Source of the DNA: Bacillus sp. V5-8f | GTDB taxonomy: Bacteria > Bacillota > Bacilli > Bacillales > DSM-1321 | Reading direction: 5' to 3' | DNA: 64,000 bases | Assembly: GCF_002863565.1 (NCBI RefSeq) | Contig: NZ_PGUW01000001.1 | Coordinates: 334,909 to 398,908 of the forward strand | Shown: piece by piece, positions 1 to 8,972 of the stretch | Numbering within the stretch: the first letter of the stretch is position 1 | How the letters are laid out: every line of letters begins with the position of its first letter | The notes under the pieces: model-generated | What the model saw: the letters and a program-made list of their open reading frames with translations, nothing else | What the model was told of the DNA's origin: nothing | Databases searched by the model: none | Program-made: the position numbers and the translations under genes

Positions 1-1166
1 CCATTCTTAGGGAAGAAGAACGTACCAGAGCCCTGCAGACCAATTTAGCCTTTCATATTGCTGATCGCACACTTCCCTATTTTCGCCAGGGTTTAAACCC
101 GGAATCGTGCAAACAAGTCGCAGATATCATGCATAACCTTACACATGCAGACGCGATTTCCATCACGGATGAAAATAGGGTGTTAGCCCATGTAGGCGCG
201 GCATCTGATCATCATATTCCACTGCAAGGCTTTGCCACAGGACTGACAAAGAAAGTCCTTAAACAAGGAAGGGTCATTACTGCAAAAAGCAAGGAGGAAA
301 TCGTTTGCTATCAGTCTTCCTGTCCCCTCCGCGCGGCAGTCGTTCTGCCGTTGAAGGTCCATCAGAATACGGTTGGCACTTTAAAGCTATACTTTGAAAA
401 ACCCGACGATCTGAATGAAGTGGAAAAAGAACTGGCTGAAGGATTGGCAAAGCTTTTTTCGACACAGCTTGAACTTGCCGAAGCGGAGAACCAAAGCAAG
501 TTACTGAAGGATGCTGAGATTAAAGCCCTGCAAGCCCAGGTTCACCCCCACTTTTTGTTTAATGCAATCAATACTATCTCCGTCCTTTGCCGGACAGATG
601 CTGAAAAAGCGAGAAAGCTATTGTTGGAGCTTAGCTATTTTTTTCGAAGCAATATACAGGGTGCACGCCACACCCTAATTCCTCTTGAAAAAGAATTGGA
701 GCATGTACAGGCTTATTTATCACTGGAACAAGCCCGCTTTCCGGATAAGTATCATATTACGTTTGAAATCCAGCCCGGACTTGAAGGAAAACTACTTCCT
801 CCCTTTACGTTGCAGCCTTTGGTGGAGAATGCAATTTGCCACGGCTTTCCTCAAGCGAAAAGTAAGGGCGAGGTGAACATTGCCGTATATCAGGAAGACC
901 AATATATGTGTATATGTGTTAAGGACAACGGGAAAGGAATTTCCCCTAAACAATTTGATTCACTCGGGAAACAAGCAGTTTATTCCATGCATGGAACCGG
1001 GACTGCGCTCGTAAATATCCGGGAACGGCTAGAAGGTATCTATAATGGAAATGCCTTATTTAAAATAAAAAGTACGGAAGGCTCCGGAACAGAAGTTACA
1101 GTCACCATACCTATAGACAGAAAAGGAGTGAATGAGGACCATGTTGCAGGCATTTTTAGTAGATGA
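1..1166 (+). CDS. lytS: LytS-type sensor histidine kinase, C-terminal part (5' end outside window)
   Basis: The reading frame is open from the window edge (first full codon at base 3), so the N-terminal membrane domain lies upstream. What is seen is a GAF-like sensor region, then the LytS-family phosphoacceptor motif QVHPHFLFNAIN (bases about 538-575), an N box with PLVENAICHG and an ATPase G box DNGKGI. This is the HisKA_5TM/His_kinase architecture of LytS/BtsS. The gene overlaps the downstream regulator gene by about 26 bases, as expected for a two-component pair. The kinase presumably senses an extracellular or membrane signal; LytS/BtsS relatives respond to pyruvate, and the adjacent CstA transporter gene fits that role here (inference). 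Confidence 0.93.
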   Translation, partial: ILREEERTRALQTNLAFHIADRTLPYFRQGLNPESCKQVADIMHNLTHADAISITDENRVLAHVGAASDHHIPLQGFATGLTKKVLKQGRVITAKSKEEIVCYQSSCPLRAAVVLPLKVHQNTVGTLKLYFEKPDDLNEVEKELAEGLAKLFSTQLELAEAENQSKLLKDAEIKALQAQVHPHFLFNAINTISVLCRTDAEKARKLLLELSYFFRSNIQGARHTLIPLEKELEHVQAYLSLEQARFPDKYHITFEIQPGLEGKLLPPFTLQPLVENAICHGFPQAKSKGEVNIAVYQEDQYMCICVKDNGKGISPKQFDSLGKQAVYSMHGTGTALVNIRERLEGIYNGNALFKIKSTEGSGTEVTVTIPIDRKGVNEDHVAGIFSR

Positions 1167-1884
1167 TGAGCCTTTGGCGCGTGATGAATTGAAATATTTA
1201 CTGCTCCGTACAAAACAAGTGGAAATAGTTGGAGAAGCAAGCAGCATGGACGAAGCAATGGCCCAAATTCCCTCGATTGCCCCCGATCTTGTTTTTCTCG
1301 ATATTCAGCTTGCAGAGGACAGTGGACTTCACCTCGCGGAGCAGCTTCACAGATTGGACCAGCCGCCTGCTGTTATTTTTGCTACCGCTTATGATGAATA
1401 TGCACTTGAGGCATTTGAGTTACATGCAGTAGACTACATTCTAAAACCATTTGATGAGGCTCGCCTTCAAAACACATTAGAAAAAATTTCTAGAATTCGG
1501 GCTTTAGGAGACCGAGAAACATTGCCAGAGCGCGAAACCAAAGCAGTAGTGGAGCAAACCGGGAAACTGGCTGTAATGGCGGAAGAAAGGATTATCTTGG
1601 TGGATATATCCTCCATTGTTTACATTGGCTCAACAGAAGGGAAAACACTCATTAAAACTACCGAGACTGAGTATAAAATCTCCGATCCGCTTGTACTGCT
1701 AGAAAAAAAATTACCATCCGGCTCCTTTGTAAGGGTGCATCGCAGTTTTCTTGTAAACATAAATGCCATTTCAGAAATAGAGCCATGGTTTCATTCAACA
1801 TATAATTTACTGATGAAAGACGGTTCTAAGGTCCCGGTCAGCCGCACATATGTGAAAGAACTAAAGCAGGTTCTCGGATTCTAA
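1141..1884 (+). CDS. lytT: LytTR-family response regulator
   Basis: The protein has an N-terminal receiver domain (acidic residues around 8-10, phosphoacceptor D54 in LVFLDIQL, lysine in YILKPFD) and a C-terminal LytTR DNA-binding domain (about residues 145-245, with VRVHRSFLVNI). It closely matches B. subtilis LytT in layout and length. An in-frame ATG at 1132 would add three residues, but the AAAGGAG at 1122-1128 is only 3 bases from it and 12 bases from 1141, and the family starts at MLQAFLVDDE, so 1141 is preferred. It should activate a nearby transporter gene; cstA, 158 bases downstream in the same direction, is the obvious candidate. Confidence 0.93.
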   Translation: MLQAFLVDDEPLARDELKYLLLRTKQVEIVGEASSMDEAMAQIPSIAPDLVFLDIQLAEDSGLHLAEQLHRLDQPPAVIFATAYDEYALEAFELHAVDYILKPFDEARLQNTLEKISRIRALGDRETLPERETKAVVEQTGKLAVMAEERIILVDISSIVYIGSTEGKTLIKTTETEYKISDPLVLLEKKLPSGSFVRVHRSFLVNINAISEIEPWFHSTYNLLMKDGSKVPVSRTYVKELKQVLGF

Positions 1885-1971
1885 CAACCTAAAACCGGCT
1901 GATTACAGAAAACCGCTTGCATTTCAGCCTTGGATTTTAGCATTTCATGTCGAATATTCTGTCAATTAACT

Positions 1972-1985
1972 TGAAAACGCTCCCA
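1972..1985 (+). promoter_or_regulatory. Candidate CcpA cre site upstream of cstA
   Basis: TGAAAACGCTCCCA matches the cre consensus TGWAANCGNTNWCA at every fixed position but one (C instead of W near the 3' end). It lies about 60 bases before the cstA start, where catabolite repression of a carbon-starvation transporter would act. The site is seen directly; CcpA binding is inferred. Confidence 0.55.
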
Positions 1986-2034
1986 TACCTCTTTTCATAG
2001 GGTATATTCATCTATGAACAAAGGGTATGGGAGG
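1980..2034 (+). promoter_or_regulatory. Long inverted repeat covering the cstA Shine-Dalgarno
   Basis: CTCCCATACC (1980-1989) is exactly complementary to GGTATGGGAG (2024-2033), and inside it TTCATA (1994-1999) pairs with TATGAA (2013-2018). The right arm contains the GGGAGG ribosome-binding site of cstA. In RNA this would hide the ribosome-binding site; in DNA it could instead be the LytT operator. Confidence 0.6.
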
Positions 2035-2042
2035 TCTTATAA

Positions 2043-3845
2043 ATGAATGCAATTACAATGGTAATCGGTGCTATCTGTATATTAATGATAGCTTACCGTT
2101 TATATGGTACGTTTATGGCCGCTAAAGTTATGAAACTAAAAGCTTTAGATGAGGCCAAAAAAACGCCGGCCCACTCTATGGAGGACGGCAAAGATTATGT
2201 TCCAACTAATAAATGGGTGGCTTTCGGGCACCATTTTGCAGCGATTGCCGCAGCCGGTCCGCTTGTAGGACCAATTCTTGCAGCACAATTCGGTTATCTG
2301 CCAGGATTGCTGTGGTTGTTGATCGGTGCAGTCATCGGCGGTGCAGTTCATGATGCAGTAGTATTATTCGCATCCATGCGCCAGAACGGTGAATCTGTAG
2401 CTGAAATCGCTAAAAAGGAATTAGGCCCGGTAGCAGGATTCTGTGCGGGTTTAGCAATGTTATTCATCATCACCATTACGATGGCCGGTTTATCCATGGT
2501 TGTTCTGCATGCTTTAGAACACAACCCATGGGGAACTTTTGCTGTAGGCAGTACCATTCCGATTGCAATGGGAGTAGGTTTATACCATAGAAAGACTGGA
2601 AACCTAAAAGGGGCTACCATTGTCGGATTTGCTCTTATCATGGCTGCTGTATTCGTTGGTCCTTATATCCAAGGTACCTTCCTAGGTGAATTGCTAAGTT
2701 TTGACGTCAAGGAATTATCTATTATTCTACCAATCTATGCTTTCTTTGCCGCAGCGTTGCCGGTATGGTTATTGCTTGCACCGCGCGATTATTTAAGCAG
2801 CTTCATGAAAATTGGCGTGTTCGTTGCATTGATTGCAGGGGTTTTCGTTGTAAATCCAGATATTCAGTTCCCTGCTTTAACAGAATTCATCCATGGTGGC
2901 GGCCCGATCCTTGCTGGACCAGTTTGGCCGTTTATCTCAATTACTATCGCTTGTGGTGCGATTTCCGGATTCCATGCCTTTGTAGGCTCTGGTACAACGC
3001 CAAAAATGCTGGACCGCTGGCAAGACATTAAGGTAGTTGGTTTTGGTGCGATGCTGGTGGAATGTGTGGTTGCAATTATGGCACTTGTAGCAGCTACAGC
3101 TCTTCAACCTGCCGATTATTTTGCCATTAACTCCACTCCTGAAGTTTTTAAAACACTGGGTATGGAAACAGTACACCTTGCCCAACTAAGCCAAGAAATT
3201 GGTTTGGATTTAGAAGGACGCACAGGCGGCGCTGTTACTCTTGCTGTCGGAATGACATATATTTTCACAGAAATTCCTTGGTTCAGCAATCTAGCCTCTT
3301 TCTTCTTCCAATTTGTTATCATGTTTGAGGCATTATTCATTTTGACTGCCATCGATTCAGGTACCCGTGTCGCACGCTATTTGATTCAAGACTTTGGCGG
3401 TACTTTCTATAAACCGCTTAAACGAGTGGATTGGGTCCCGGGAAATATTTTTGCAAGTGCTTTAGCCTGCTTCCTTTGGGGATACCTGTTATTCTCAGGG
3501 GATATCGGATCTGTGTGGGCGCTGTTCGGCGTATCCAACCAGTTAATGGCTTCAATCGGTTTAATTGTCGGAGCTACCGTTATTCTGAAGGTAGCCGACA
3601 AACGACGTTATATGCTGACTTGTCTCATTCCACTTTCCTACCTCTATGTAACAGTAAACTATGCTGGTTACTGGATGGTGAAAAATGTTTATCTCAACTC
3701 AGCAGCAGCTGGATATAGTGTCCTGAATGCAATCCTATCCATAACCATGCTTGTATTAGGTTTAGTGATTATCATTACAGCCGTGAAAAACTGGATGGAA
3801 AACTGGAATAGGCCGGCAACGAAGTTAAATAAGAGAACTGCTTAA
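2043..3845 (+). CDS. cstA: CstA family carbon-starvation / pyruvate transporter
   Basis: A 600-residue polytopic membrane protein with the CstA N-terminal domain (conserved AAAGPLVGPILAAQFGYLPG near residue 70) and at least 14 hydrophobic segments, the length of B. subtilis CstA. Family members import peptides or, as in E. coli BtsT and CstA, pyruvate by proton symport. GGGAGG at 2029-2034 sits 8 bases before the ATG. It lies directly downstream of lytST with its own upstream region holding a cre-like site and an inverted repeat, so it is probably induced by LytST and repressed by CcpA (inference). A rho-independent terminator follows. Confidence 0.93.
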   Translation: MNAITMVIGAICILMIAYRLYGTFMAAKVMKLKALDEAKKTPAHSMEDGKDYVPTNKWVAFGHHFAAIAAAGPLVGPILAAQFGYLPGLLWLLIGAVIGGAVHDAVVLFASMRQNGESVAEIAKKELGPVAGFCAGLAMLFIITITMAGLSMVVLHALEHNPWGTFAVGSTIPIAMGVGLYHRKTGNLKGATIVGFALIMAAVFVGPYIQGTFLGELLSFDVKELSIILPIYAFFAAALPVWLLLAPRDYLSSFMKIGVFVALIAGVFVVNPDIQFPALTEFIHGGGPILAGPVWPFISITIACGAISGFHAFVGSGTTPKMLDRWQDIKVVGFGAMLVECVVAIMALVAATALQPADYFAINSTPEVFKTLGMETVHLAQLSQEIGLDLEGRTGGAVTLAVGMTYIFTEIPWFSNLASFFFQFVIMFEALFILTAIDSGTRVARYLIQDFGGTFYKPLKRVDWVPGNIFASALACFLWGYLLFSGDIGSVWALFGVSNQLMASIGLIVGATVILKVADKRRYMLTCLIPLSYLYVTVNYAGYWMVKNVYLNSAAAGYSVLNAILSITMLVLGLVIIITAVKNWMENWNRPATKLNKRTA

Positions 3846-3853
3846 CACCTTTT

Positions 3854-3888
3854 AGGGATTGAACATAGAATGTTCGATCCCTTTTTAT
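3854..3888 (+). terminator. Terminator of cstA
   Basis: A 12-bp near-perfect stem (GGGATTGAACAT / ATGTTCGATCCC) with a 3-base loop is followed by a T-run ten bases after the cstA stop codon. Confidence 0.85.
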
Positions 3889-3924
3889 TTATCTAAAAGA
3901 ATGTGCACGTTTCCGCTCATTTTT

Positions 3925-4902
3925 TCATTTTATGGCGAATAATAATAACAAATCCTCATATCCCTGTTGCTCCATTTCCTCCTTTGGAATAAAACGTAGA
4001 GCAGCAGAATTAATGCAATAACGTAATCCTTTAGGTCCGGGTCCATCCGGAAATACATGGCCAAGATGTGAATCAGCTTCCCTGCTTCTCACCTCGGTAC
4101 GGGTCATGCGGTGACTTAAATCAACCTTTTCTTTGACGCTTGCTGACATAATTGGTTTAGTGAAGCTTGGCCACCCGCAGCTGCTGTCATACTTGTCACG
4201 TGAACTGAAAAGCGGTTCCCCTGAGACAATATCTACATAAATGCCTTCCTGTTCATTATTATAATATTCATTTTCGAATGGCGGCTCTGTCCCATTTTCC
4301 TGGGTAACGTAAAATTGCATGTCCGTTAGTCTCTCCCTTAGATGGGTATTATCCTTCGGCCAATGATCCTTCAGAAATGAATCACGACCAGAACCCTTCC
4401 AGTATAGCTCGTAACGAAAGGCATTTTTCTTATAGAAATCCTGGTGATATTCTTCAGCAGGGTAAAACTTTTTGGCCGGAAGAATTGGTGTCACAATTGG
4501 TTTTGCAAAGCGTCCACTCTTCTCTAGATCTTCTTTGGATGCAAGCGCCACTGACTTTTGATCGTCGTTATGATAAAAGATCGCAGTCCGGTATGACGGA
4601 CCCCGATCTGAAAACTGGCCGCTTTCATCGGTTGGATCAATTTGTTGCCAATACAGGCTTAGCAGCCCTTCAAACGAGATAACAGCAGAATCGAATGTAA
4701 TCTGTACCGCTTCATAGTGACCAGTGGTTTCTGAACAAACTTCCTTGTAAGACGGGTATTCTTTATGGCCGCCCGTATATCCAGACACGACTTTTATGAT
4801 CCCTTCCCGTTCATCAAATGGCGACACCATACACCAAAAGCATCCACCGGCAAAGGTTGCCCTCTCGTATTTTTCCCTTTTATTTTCTTCCAATTGGATC
4901 AT
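3925..4902 (-). CDS. msrAB: Bifunctional peptide methionine sulfoxide reductase MsrA/MsrB
   Basis: An N-terminal MsrA domain with the catalytic motif GGCFWC (about residues 19-24) reduces methionine-S-sulfoxide. A C-terminal MsrB domain has [10 protein letters not shown] and [11 protein letters not shown], whose cysteine is the catalytic residue for the R-form. The zinc-binding CxxC pairs of many MsrB proteins are absent. The fused architecture, about 325 residues, is common in Firmicutes. Two GTG codons precede ATG 4902 in frame and no strong Shine-Dalgarno decides between them. The gene repairs oxidised proteins in the cytoplasm. It stands alone, convergent with cstA, and downstream of nupC on the same strand behind a hairpin. 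Confidence 0.92.
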   Translation of the reverse strand: MIQLEENKREKYERATFAGGCFWCMVSPFDEREGIIKVVSGYTGGHKEYPSYKEVCSETTGHYEAVQITFDSAVISFEGLLSLYWQQIDPTDESGQFSDRGPSYRTAIFYHNDDQKSVALASKEDLEKSGRFAKPIVTPILPAKKFYPAEEYHQDFYKKNAFRYELYWKGSGRDSFLKDHWPKDNTHLRERLTDMQFYVTQENGTEPPFENEYYNNEQEGIYVDIVSGEPLFSSRDKYDSSCGWPSFTKPIMSASVKEKVDLSHRMTRTEVRSREADSHLGHVFPDGPGPKGLRYCINSAALRFIPKEEMEQQGYEDLLLLFAIK

Positions 4903-4988
4903 CACCACTTTTCTTGATTATGCAAGTTAATAAGGTCTATATACAAATATTATTCGTTCATTCCTCAAATATCAATTTACGTAAAAAC

Positions 4989-5034
4989 GGGATTCAGACC
5001 CTTCATCGCTTAAACGCGATGGGGTCTGAATCCC
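4989..5034 (-). terminator. Hairpin between nupC and msrAB (dispersed palindrome family)
   Basis: GGGATTCAGACCC and GGGTCTGAATCCC form a 13-bp stem with further pairing of CATCGC and GCGATG inside. It directly follows the nupC stop on the minus strand and probably terminates that transcript. The core resembles the hairpins at 21892, 22961, 26881 and 30106. Confidence 0.7.
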
Positions 5035-5040
5035 CATGTG

Positions 5041-6222
5041 TTAAAGCACAAAGGAGACAATGATCCCGGAAAGGACACTGACCAAGGTGGCTCCATATAG
5101 TAGTTTCAACCCGAAACGGGCAACCGTGTTTCCTTGCTTTTCATTTAGTCCTTTGACAGCTCCAGCAATGATTCCAATGGAGGAGAAGTTTGCGAAGGAT
5201 ACTAGAAATACAGATATGATGCCAAGCGTCCTTGTACTCATCTCAGAGGAAACCTTGCCTAAATCCATCATAGCCACAAATTCATTTGTGACCAGCTTTG
5301 TCGCCATTATTCCCCCAGCAACAACGGATTCTCCTGCAGGTACTCCCATAAGCATGGCAACAGGAGCGAAAAGATATCCGATGATTTCCTGGAAACTCCT
5401 TCCGAATACAAGGTCGAATAAATTATTGATCATTGCAATCAAAGCGACGAAACCGATCAGCATCGCTGCCACTATGACGGCTACCTTAAACCCGTCCATA
5501 ATATATTCACCAATCATCTCAAAAAATGTTTGTTTCGCTTCATCCTGCACAAGGAGAATATCTTCTTTTTCATCCACAGTATAGGGGTTAATAATCGATG
5601 CGATGATAAAGCCCCCAAACAGGTTAAGGACAATGGCTGTCACTACATACCTCGGTTCAATCATGGTCATATAAGCACCAACGATAGACATAGAAACCGT
5701 GGACATCGCGGATGCACATAAAGTATAAAGACGGTGCTCTGGAAGATGGCCTAGCTGTTTCTTAACGGTGATAAACACTTCCGATTGTCCAACGATGGCT
5801 GAAGCTACGGCATTATAAGATTCTAATTTACCCATTCCGTTTACTTTATGGAGAAGGACTCCAATTCCCCTCATAATAAAAGGAAGGATTTTAAAATGCT
5901 GTAGGATTCCAATCAATACGGAGATGAACACAATTGGAAGGAGCACATTCATAAAGAAAGGAGCTTGCCCTTCATTGGCCAGCCCGCCGAAAACAAAGTT
6001 GATACCTTCGGACGCGTACTCAAGCAGTTTACCGAACCCTGTTGCGACTGCTTGAATGATGACAAGGCCAAACTTAGTGTTCAACAAAAGAAAAGCTAGG
6101 ATCAATTGAATGATGACCATTACGATAACTGGTCTGATTTTGACGTGTTTCCGGTGACTGCTTGCTAGCATGGCTAAAACAAAAACAACTAGAAGACCGA
6201 TTATAGCAATTATATATTTCAT
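5041..6222 (-). CDS. nupC: NupC-family concentrative nucleoside transporter
   Basis: A 393-residue membrane protein with about nine hydrophobic segments, a Nucleos_tra2 N-terminal domain, a central gate segment with GQSEVFI and a C-terminal Nucleos_tra2_C region with [21 protein letters not shown]. These are hallmarks of proton- or sodium-coupled nucleoside uptake (CNT family, TCDB 2.A.41). An upstream in-frame GTG overlaps the GGAGG Shine-Dalgarno (6228-6232), so ATG 6222, five bases after it, is the true start. No purine riboswitch is visible in the leader. The paralogue (NupC, NupG or YxjA type) cannot be decided by eye. Confidence 0.9.
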   Translation of the reverse strand: MKYIIAIIGLLVVFVLAMLASSHRKHVKIRPVIVMVIIQLILAFLLLNTKFGLVIIQAVATGFGKLLEYASEGINFVFGGLANEGQAPFFMNVLLPIVFISVLIGILQHFKILPFIMRGIGVLLHKVNGMGKLESYNAVASAIVGQSEVFITVKKQLGHLPEHRLYTLCASAMSTVSMSIVGAYMTMIEPRYVVTAIVLNLFGGFIIASIINPYTVDEKEDILLVQDEAKQTFFEMIGEYIMDGFKVAVIVAAMLIGFVALIAMINNLFDLVFGRSFQEIIGYLFAPVAMLMGVPAGESVVAGGIMATKLVTNEFVAMMDLGKVSSEMSTRTLGIISVFLVSFANFSSIGIIAGAVKGLNEKQGNTVARFGLKLLYGATLVSVLSGIIVSFVL

Positions 6223-6315
6223 CGTTGCCTCCACTTGGTGTAATTTTTCTTTGGTGGTTGGTGTTTACGTAGTTACTTACAAAGGCTTAGCATATGTAAA
6301 TAAATACCTTATCTT

Positions 6316-6341
6316 CCCTCCTTATTGTAAATAAAGGAGGG
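6316..6341. repeat. Inverted repeat with embedded perfect Shine-Dalgarno arm
   Basis: CCCTCCTTA pairs with the TAAAGGAGGG arm across a short AT-rich loop in the nupC leader. Either strand exposes an AAGGAGG sequence with no start codon at a usable distance. No T-run follows on either strand, so it is not an obvious terminator. Confidence 0.5.
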
Positions 6342-6400
6342 TGTTTCATATTTTTGTTGCGAATTTTCGTTAAAACAGGAACTAGAGCTTGTGCATCTGC

Positions 6401-6429
6401 AAAAAACAAGCCGGAAGCTTGTCCGGCTT
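6401..6429 (-). terminator. Terminator of gnd
   Basis: AAGCCGGA (6408-6415) pairs with TCCGGCTT (6422-6429). On the minus strand the stem is followed by a T6 run, 60 bases after the gnd stop. Confidence 0.85.
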
Positions 6430-6491
6430 AACATAACTCGTAGTAAATCTGTTCTTCATGAATTCTGCCATATTGTTATTTTACATGCCTT

Positions 6492-7385
6492 TTATTTTTT
6501 TACGACGCCGTGCCCTCCAAATTCATTTCTTAGTGCGGCTACCACTTTCCCCGAGAATGTATCTTCGTCAAGAGAACGATAGCGCATCATTAACGACATT
6601 GCAATTACCGGAGTGGCTGCCTGGAGGTCAAGTGCGGTTTCAACTGTCCATTTTCCTTCACCGGACGACTGCATGATACCTTTTATCCCGTCAAGGCGCG
6701 CATCTTTTGAGAACGCATTTTCTGTAAGTTCCATAAGCCATGAACGAATGACGGACCCATTGTTCCAGACACGTGCAACCTTTTCATAATCAAAGTTGAA
6801 GTTGCTTTTTTCAAGAACCTCAAAGCCTTCTGCAATCGATTGCATCATTCCATATTCAACTCCGTTATGTACCATTTTCAGAAAATGTCCACTTCCGATT
6901 TCACCTGCATATAGATAGCCGTTTTCGACGGAAATATCACGGAACAGATCTTCCACAGAATCAAATATGTCTTTATCTCCACCAATCATTACGCACACAC
7001 CGTTTCTGGCACCTTCTGTCCCCCCGCTAGTGCCTACATCAAGAAAATGGATCCCGAGTTCCTTTAATTCTTCTCCCCGTCTGATAGAGTCCTTATAATT
7101 CGAGTTACCACCATCAATAACGATATCCCCTGCTGACAACATTCCTTTCAATTCACTAAGCACATTTTCCGTAATAGACCCGGCAGGAACCATTAACCAA
7201 ACAACACGGGGTCTTCCAAGGGTTTCTACTAGCTCTTTAAGCGAATGTACCCCTGTTCCTCCAGCTGCGGACAATTTCTCTACATTTGAAGCATCGACAT
7301 CATAAGCAGCGACTTGATGTTTATTCATTACATTTAGCGACAGGTTATAACCCATCTTTCCAAGACCTACTATTCCGACTTTCAT
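6492..7385 (-). CDS. gnd: 6-phosphogluconate dehydrogenase, short NAD-type (YqeC/GntZ-like)
   Basis: A 297-residue enzyme with an N-terminal Rossmann fold (GIVGLGKMGYNL), the substrate motif VIDGGNSNYKDS (about 90-101) and the catalytic region FLKMVHNGVEYGMMQ. It is of the short decarboxylating class, as B. subtilis YqeC, rather than the 470-residue NADP class. It converts 6-phosphogluconate to ribulose 5-phosphate and CO2. It is divergent from an RpiR-type regulator, with paired operator-like sites between them. The gnt operon at 37 kb lacks its own gntZ, so this enzyme may serve gluconate catabolism (inference). Confidence 0.92.
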   Translation of the reverse strand: MKVGIVGLGKMGYNLSLNVMNKHQVAAYDVDASNVEKLSAAGGTGVHSLKELVETLGRPRVVWLMVPAGSITENVLSELKGMLSAGDIVIDGGNSNYKDSIRRGEELKELGIHFLDVGTSGGTEGARNGVCVMIGGDKDIFDSVEDLFRDISVENGYLYAGEIGSGHFLKMVHNGVEYGMMQSIAEGFEVLEKSNFNFDYEKVARVWNNGSVIRSWLMELTENAFSKDARLDGIKGIMQSSGEGKWTVETALDLQAATPVIAMSLMMRYRSLDEDTFSGKVVAALRNEFGGHGVVKK

Positions 7386-7433
7386 ATTTACTCACCTATT
7401 TTCGAATTTTTGTCATTACCGGCTATATTATAT

Positions 7434-7477
7434 GAAATTTTTTTCTCCAAAGAAACAGTTGGAAGAAAATTTTTTTC
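7434..7477. promoter_or_regulatory. Paired GAAA-TTTC operators in the gnd/rpiR divergent promoter
   Basis: GAAATTTTTTTC (7434-7445) and GAAAATTTTTTTC (7465-7477) start 31 bases apart, three helical turns. The first lies between the -10 (TATAAT, minus strand 7432-7427) and -35 regions of gnd. The second covers the -35 region of rpiR, whose -10 TATAAT is at 7493-7498. They are candidate binding sites for the adjacent RpiR protein. Confidence 0.5.
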
Positions 7478-7529
7478 ACAACCGCTTTATGTTATAATTT
7501 TTCCAGGATAAACGAAAGGAATCTTTTTT

Positions 7530-8375
7530 ATGACACAAAACTGCTTGGGAAAAATACGTTCTTATTATGCACGGTTTAGTGAAAAAGAAAAGAAGATTGC
7601 AGATTATATTCTTAAAAACCCAGAAGCTATTATCCACAGTACTATTAATGAGGTTGCAGAAGACTTACAGGTTGCGGATGCAACCGTTTTCCGTTTTTGT
7701 AAACGCATTGGGTTTAAGGGCTATCAGGCGATGAAAATTACACTTGCCTCTGAAATTATGACACCAATTCAGCAAATCCATGAACAAATTACTGAACAGG
7801 ATAGCGAGAAAACAGTTGCGGAAAAAATCTTTAAATCAAACAGCAGATCGTTGGAGAATACCCTGCAAATTCTCAATCCCGAATCGTTAAAAAAAGCAGT
7901 GTCCATGCTTATCAATGCGAACAGGGTCGAATTCTATGGTACTGGCGGATCCTCGGTGATTGCAATGGATGCCTATCATAAATTCTTGCGGACAGGAATC
8001 CATACCTTTGCATTTATAGACTCCCATTTCCAATTGATGGCCGCTTCGCAGCTGACATCCCGTGATGTTGCTGTTGTCATTTCACATTCAGGCACCAATA
8101 AAGATACAATCCAGATTCTTGACCAGGTGATCGAAACTGGCGCGAAAACCATTGGCATTACAAGCTTTCCAAAATCCCCGCTGAGCCAAAAAGTGGATGT
8201 TTCCTTAATTACAAGCTCCGAAGAGACAGAATACCGGTCTGAAGCCCTTGCATCAAGGATAAGCCAATTAAGCCTTATTGATGCGCTCTATGTAAATGTT
8301 ATGGTGAAAAATAAAGAAGACGGCAACCATTCCCTTGAAAAAATCAGGGATGCCATCTCAGAAACAAGAATCTAA
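7530..8375 (+). CDS. MurR/RpiR family transcriptional regulator
   Basis: The N-terminal HTH_6 domain (residues 1-77, ATVFRFCKRIGFKGYQ recognition region) is followed by a SIS sugar-phosphate-binding domain (about 105-255; GTGGSSVIAMDAYHKF and VVISHSGTNKDTI). Length 281 is typical. RpiR proteins sense phosphosugars. The divergent 6-phosphogluconate dehydrogenase suggests a pentose-phosphate or gluconate-type ligand, but this is inference. A Shine-Dalgarno GAAAGGAA precedes the ATG. A terminator follows at once, so the gene is monocistronic. Confidence 0.9.
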   Translation: MTQNCLGKIRSYYARFSEKEKKIADYILKNPEAIIHSTINEVAEDLQVADATVFRFCKRIGFKGYQAMKITLASEIMTPIQQIHEQITEQDSEKTVAEKIFKSNSRSLENTLQILNPESLKKAVSMLINANRVEFYGTGGSSVIAMDAYHKFLRTGIHTFAFIDSHFQLMAASQLTSRDVAVVISHSGTNKDTIQILDQVIETGAKTIGITSFPKSPLSQKVDVSLITSSEETEYRSEALASRISQLSLIDALYVNVMVKNKEDGNHSLEKIRDAISETRI

Positions 8376-8392
8376 CCATTTTCAAAAAGAAT

Positions 8393-8420
8393 GCGGACTT
8401 TAATGTGAGTCCGCTTTTTC
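8393..8420 (+). terminator. Terminator of the rpiR-type gene
   Basis: GCGGACT pairs with AGTCCGC around an 8-base loop, followed by a T-run, 18 bases after the stop. Confidence 0.85.
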
Positions 8421-8619
8421 TTGCCGAAAAACTATACTCGTATAGTTGCATGTCATACCCGTAAACGCCAAATTTAGATATTTCTTCAATTTGTCGAACG
8501 ATGACATAAGTTCTGAATTTACTTTTTTTTCTGACAATTATATAATGTAGCTTATATGGGACAATTGCTTACATTTATACTGCAATGACCCAAAACCAAA
8601 ATCAAAAGGGGGAATTATA

Positions 8620-8958
8620 TTGGCAATGAATGAAACAGCAGTAAAAAACAAATCGGAAGCTTCTTCATTGGATTACGAAAAGATTGTCCATTCATCATCC
8701 TTTAAGGAATTGATGCAGCAAAAAAGGAACTTCATCATTCCTATGTCCGTCTTCTTTATGGTATTTTATTTCGCTCTTCCCGTCTTAACTGCCTACTCCA
8801 CCGTCCTTAACCAACCTGCTATCGGGGATATAAGCTGGGCTTGGATCTTCGCATTCGCCCAATTTGTGATGACCGTATCTTTATGTATGATCTATACCCG
8901 AAAAGCACGAAAATTTGATGAAATCGTAGATCAAATAACGAAAGAAGCACCAAGGTAA
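8620..8958 (+). CDS. DUF485 family inner-membrane protein (YwcB/YjcH-like)
   Basis: A 112-residue protein with two transmembrane helices (about 42-62 and 74-94) and charged ends, the DUF485 pattern. It always accompanies SSS-family acetate symporters (YjcH-ActP in E. coli, YwcB-YwcA in B. subtilis), and here precedes one by 14 bases in an operon. The start is TTG 8620, seven bases after AGGGGG; the in-frame ATG 8626 is 13 bases away and less likely. Its biochemical role is unknown. Confidence 0.88.
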   Translation: MAMNETAVKNKSEASSLDYEKIVHSSSFKELMQQKRNFIIPMSVFFMVFYFALPVLTAYSTVLNQPAIGDISWAWIFAFAQFVMTVSLCMIYTRKARKFDEIVDQITKEAPR

Positions 8959-8972
8959 AGGGGGACGACCAC

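Noticed and set aside
5060..5584. Plus-strand open frame of 174 codons
   Set aside because: Antisense shadow of the nupC gene; no ribosome-binding site and no domain resemblance.
8490..8510. TGTCGAACGATGACA as a cre site upstream of the acetate symporter
   Set aside because: It is one base longer than cre and cannot be aligned with the conserved positions.
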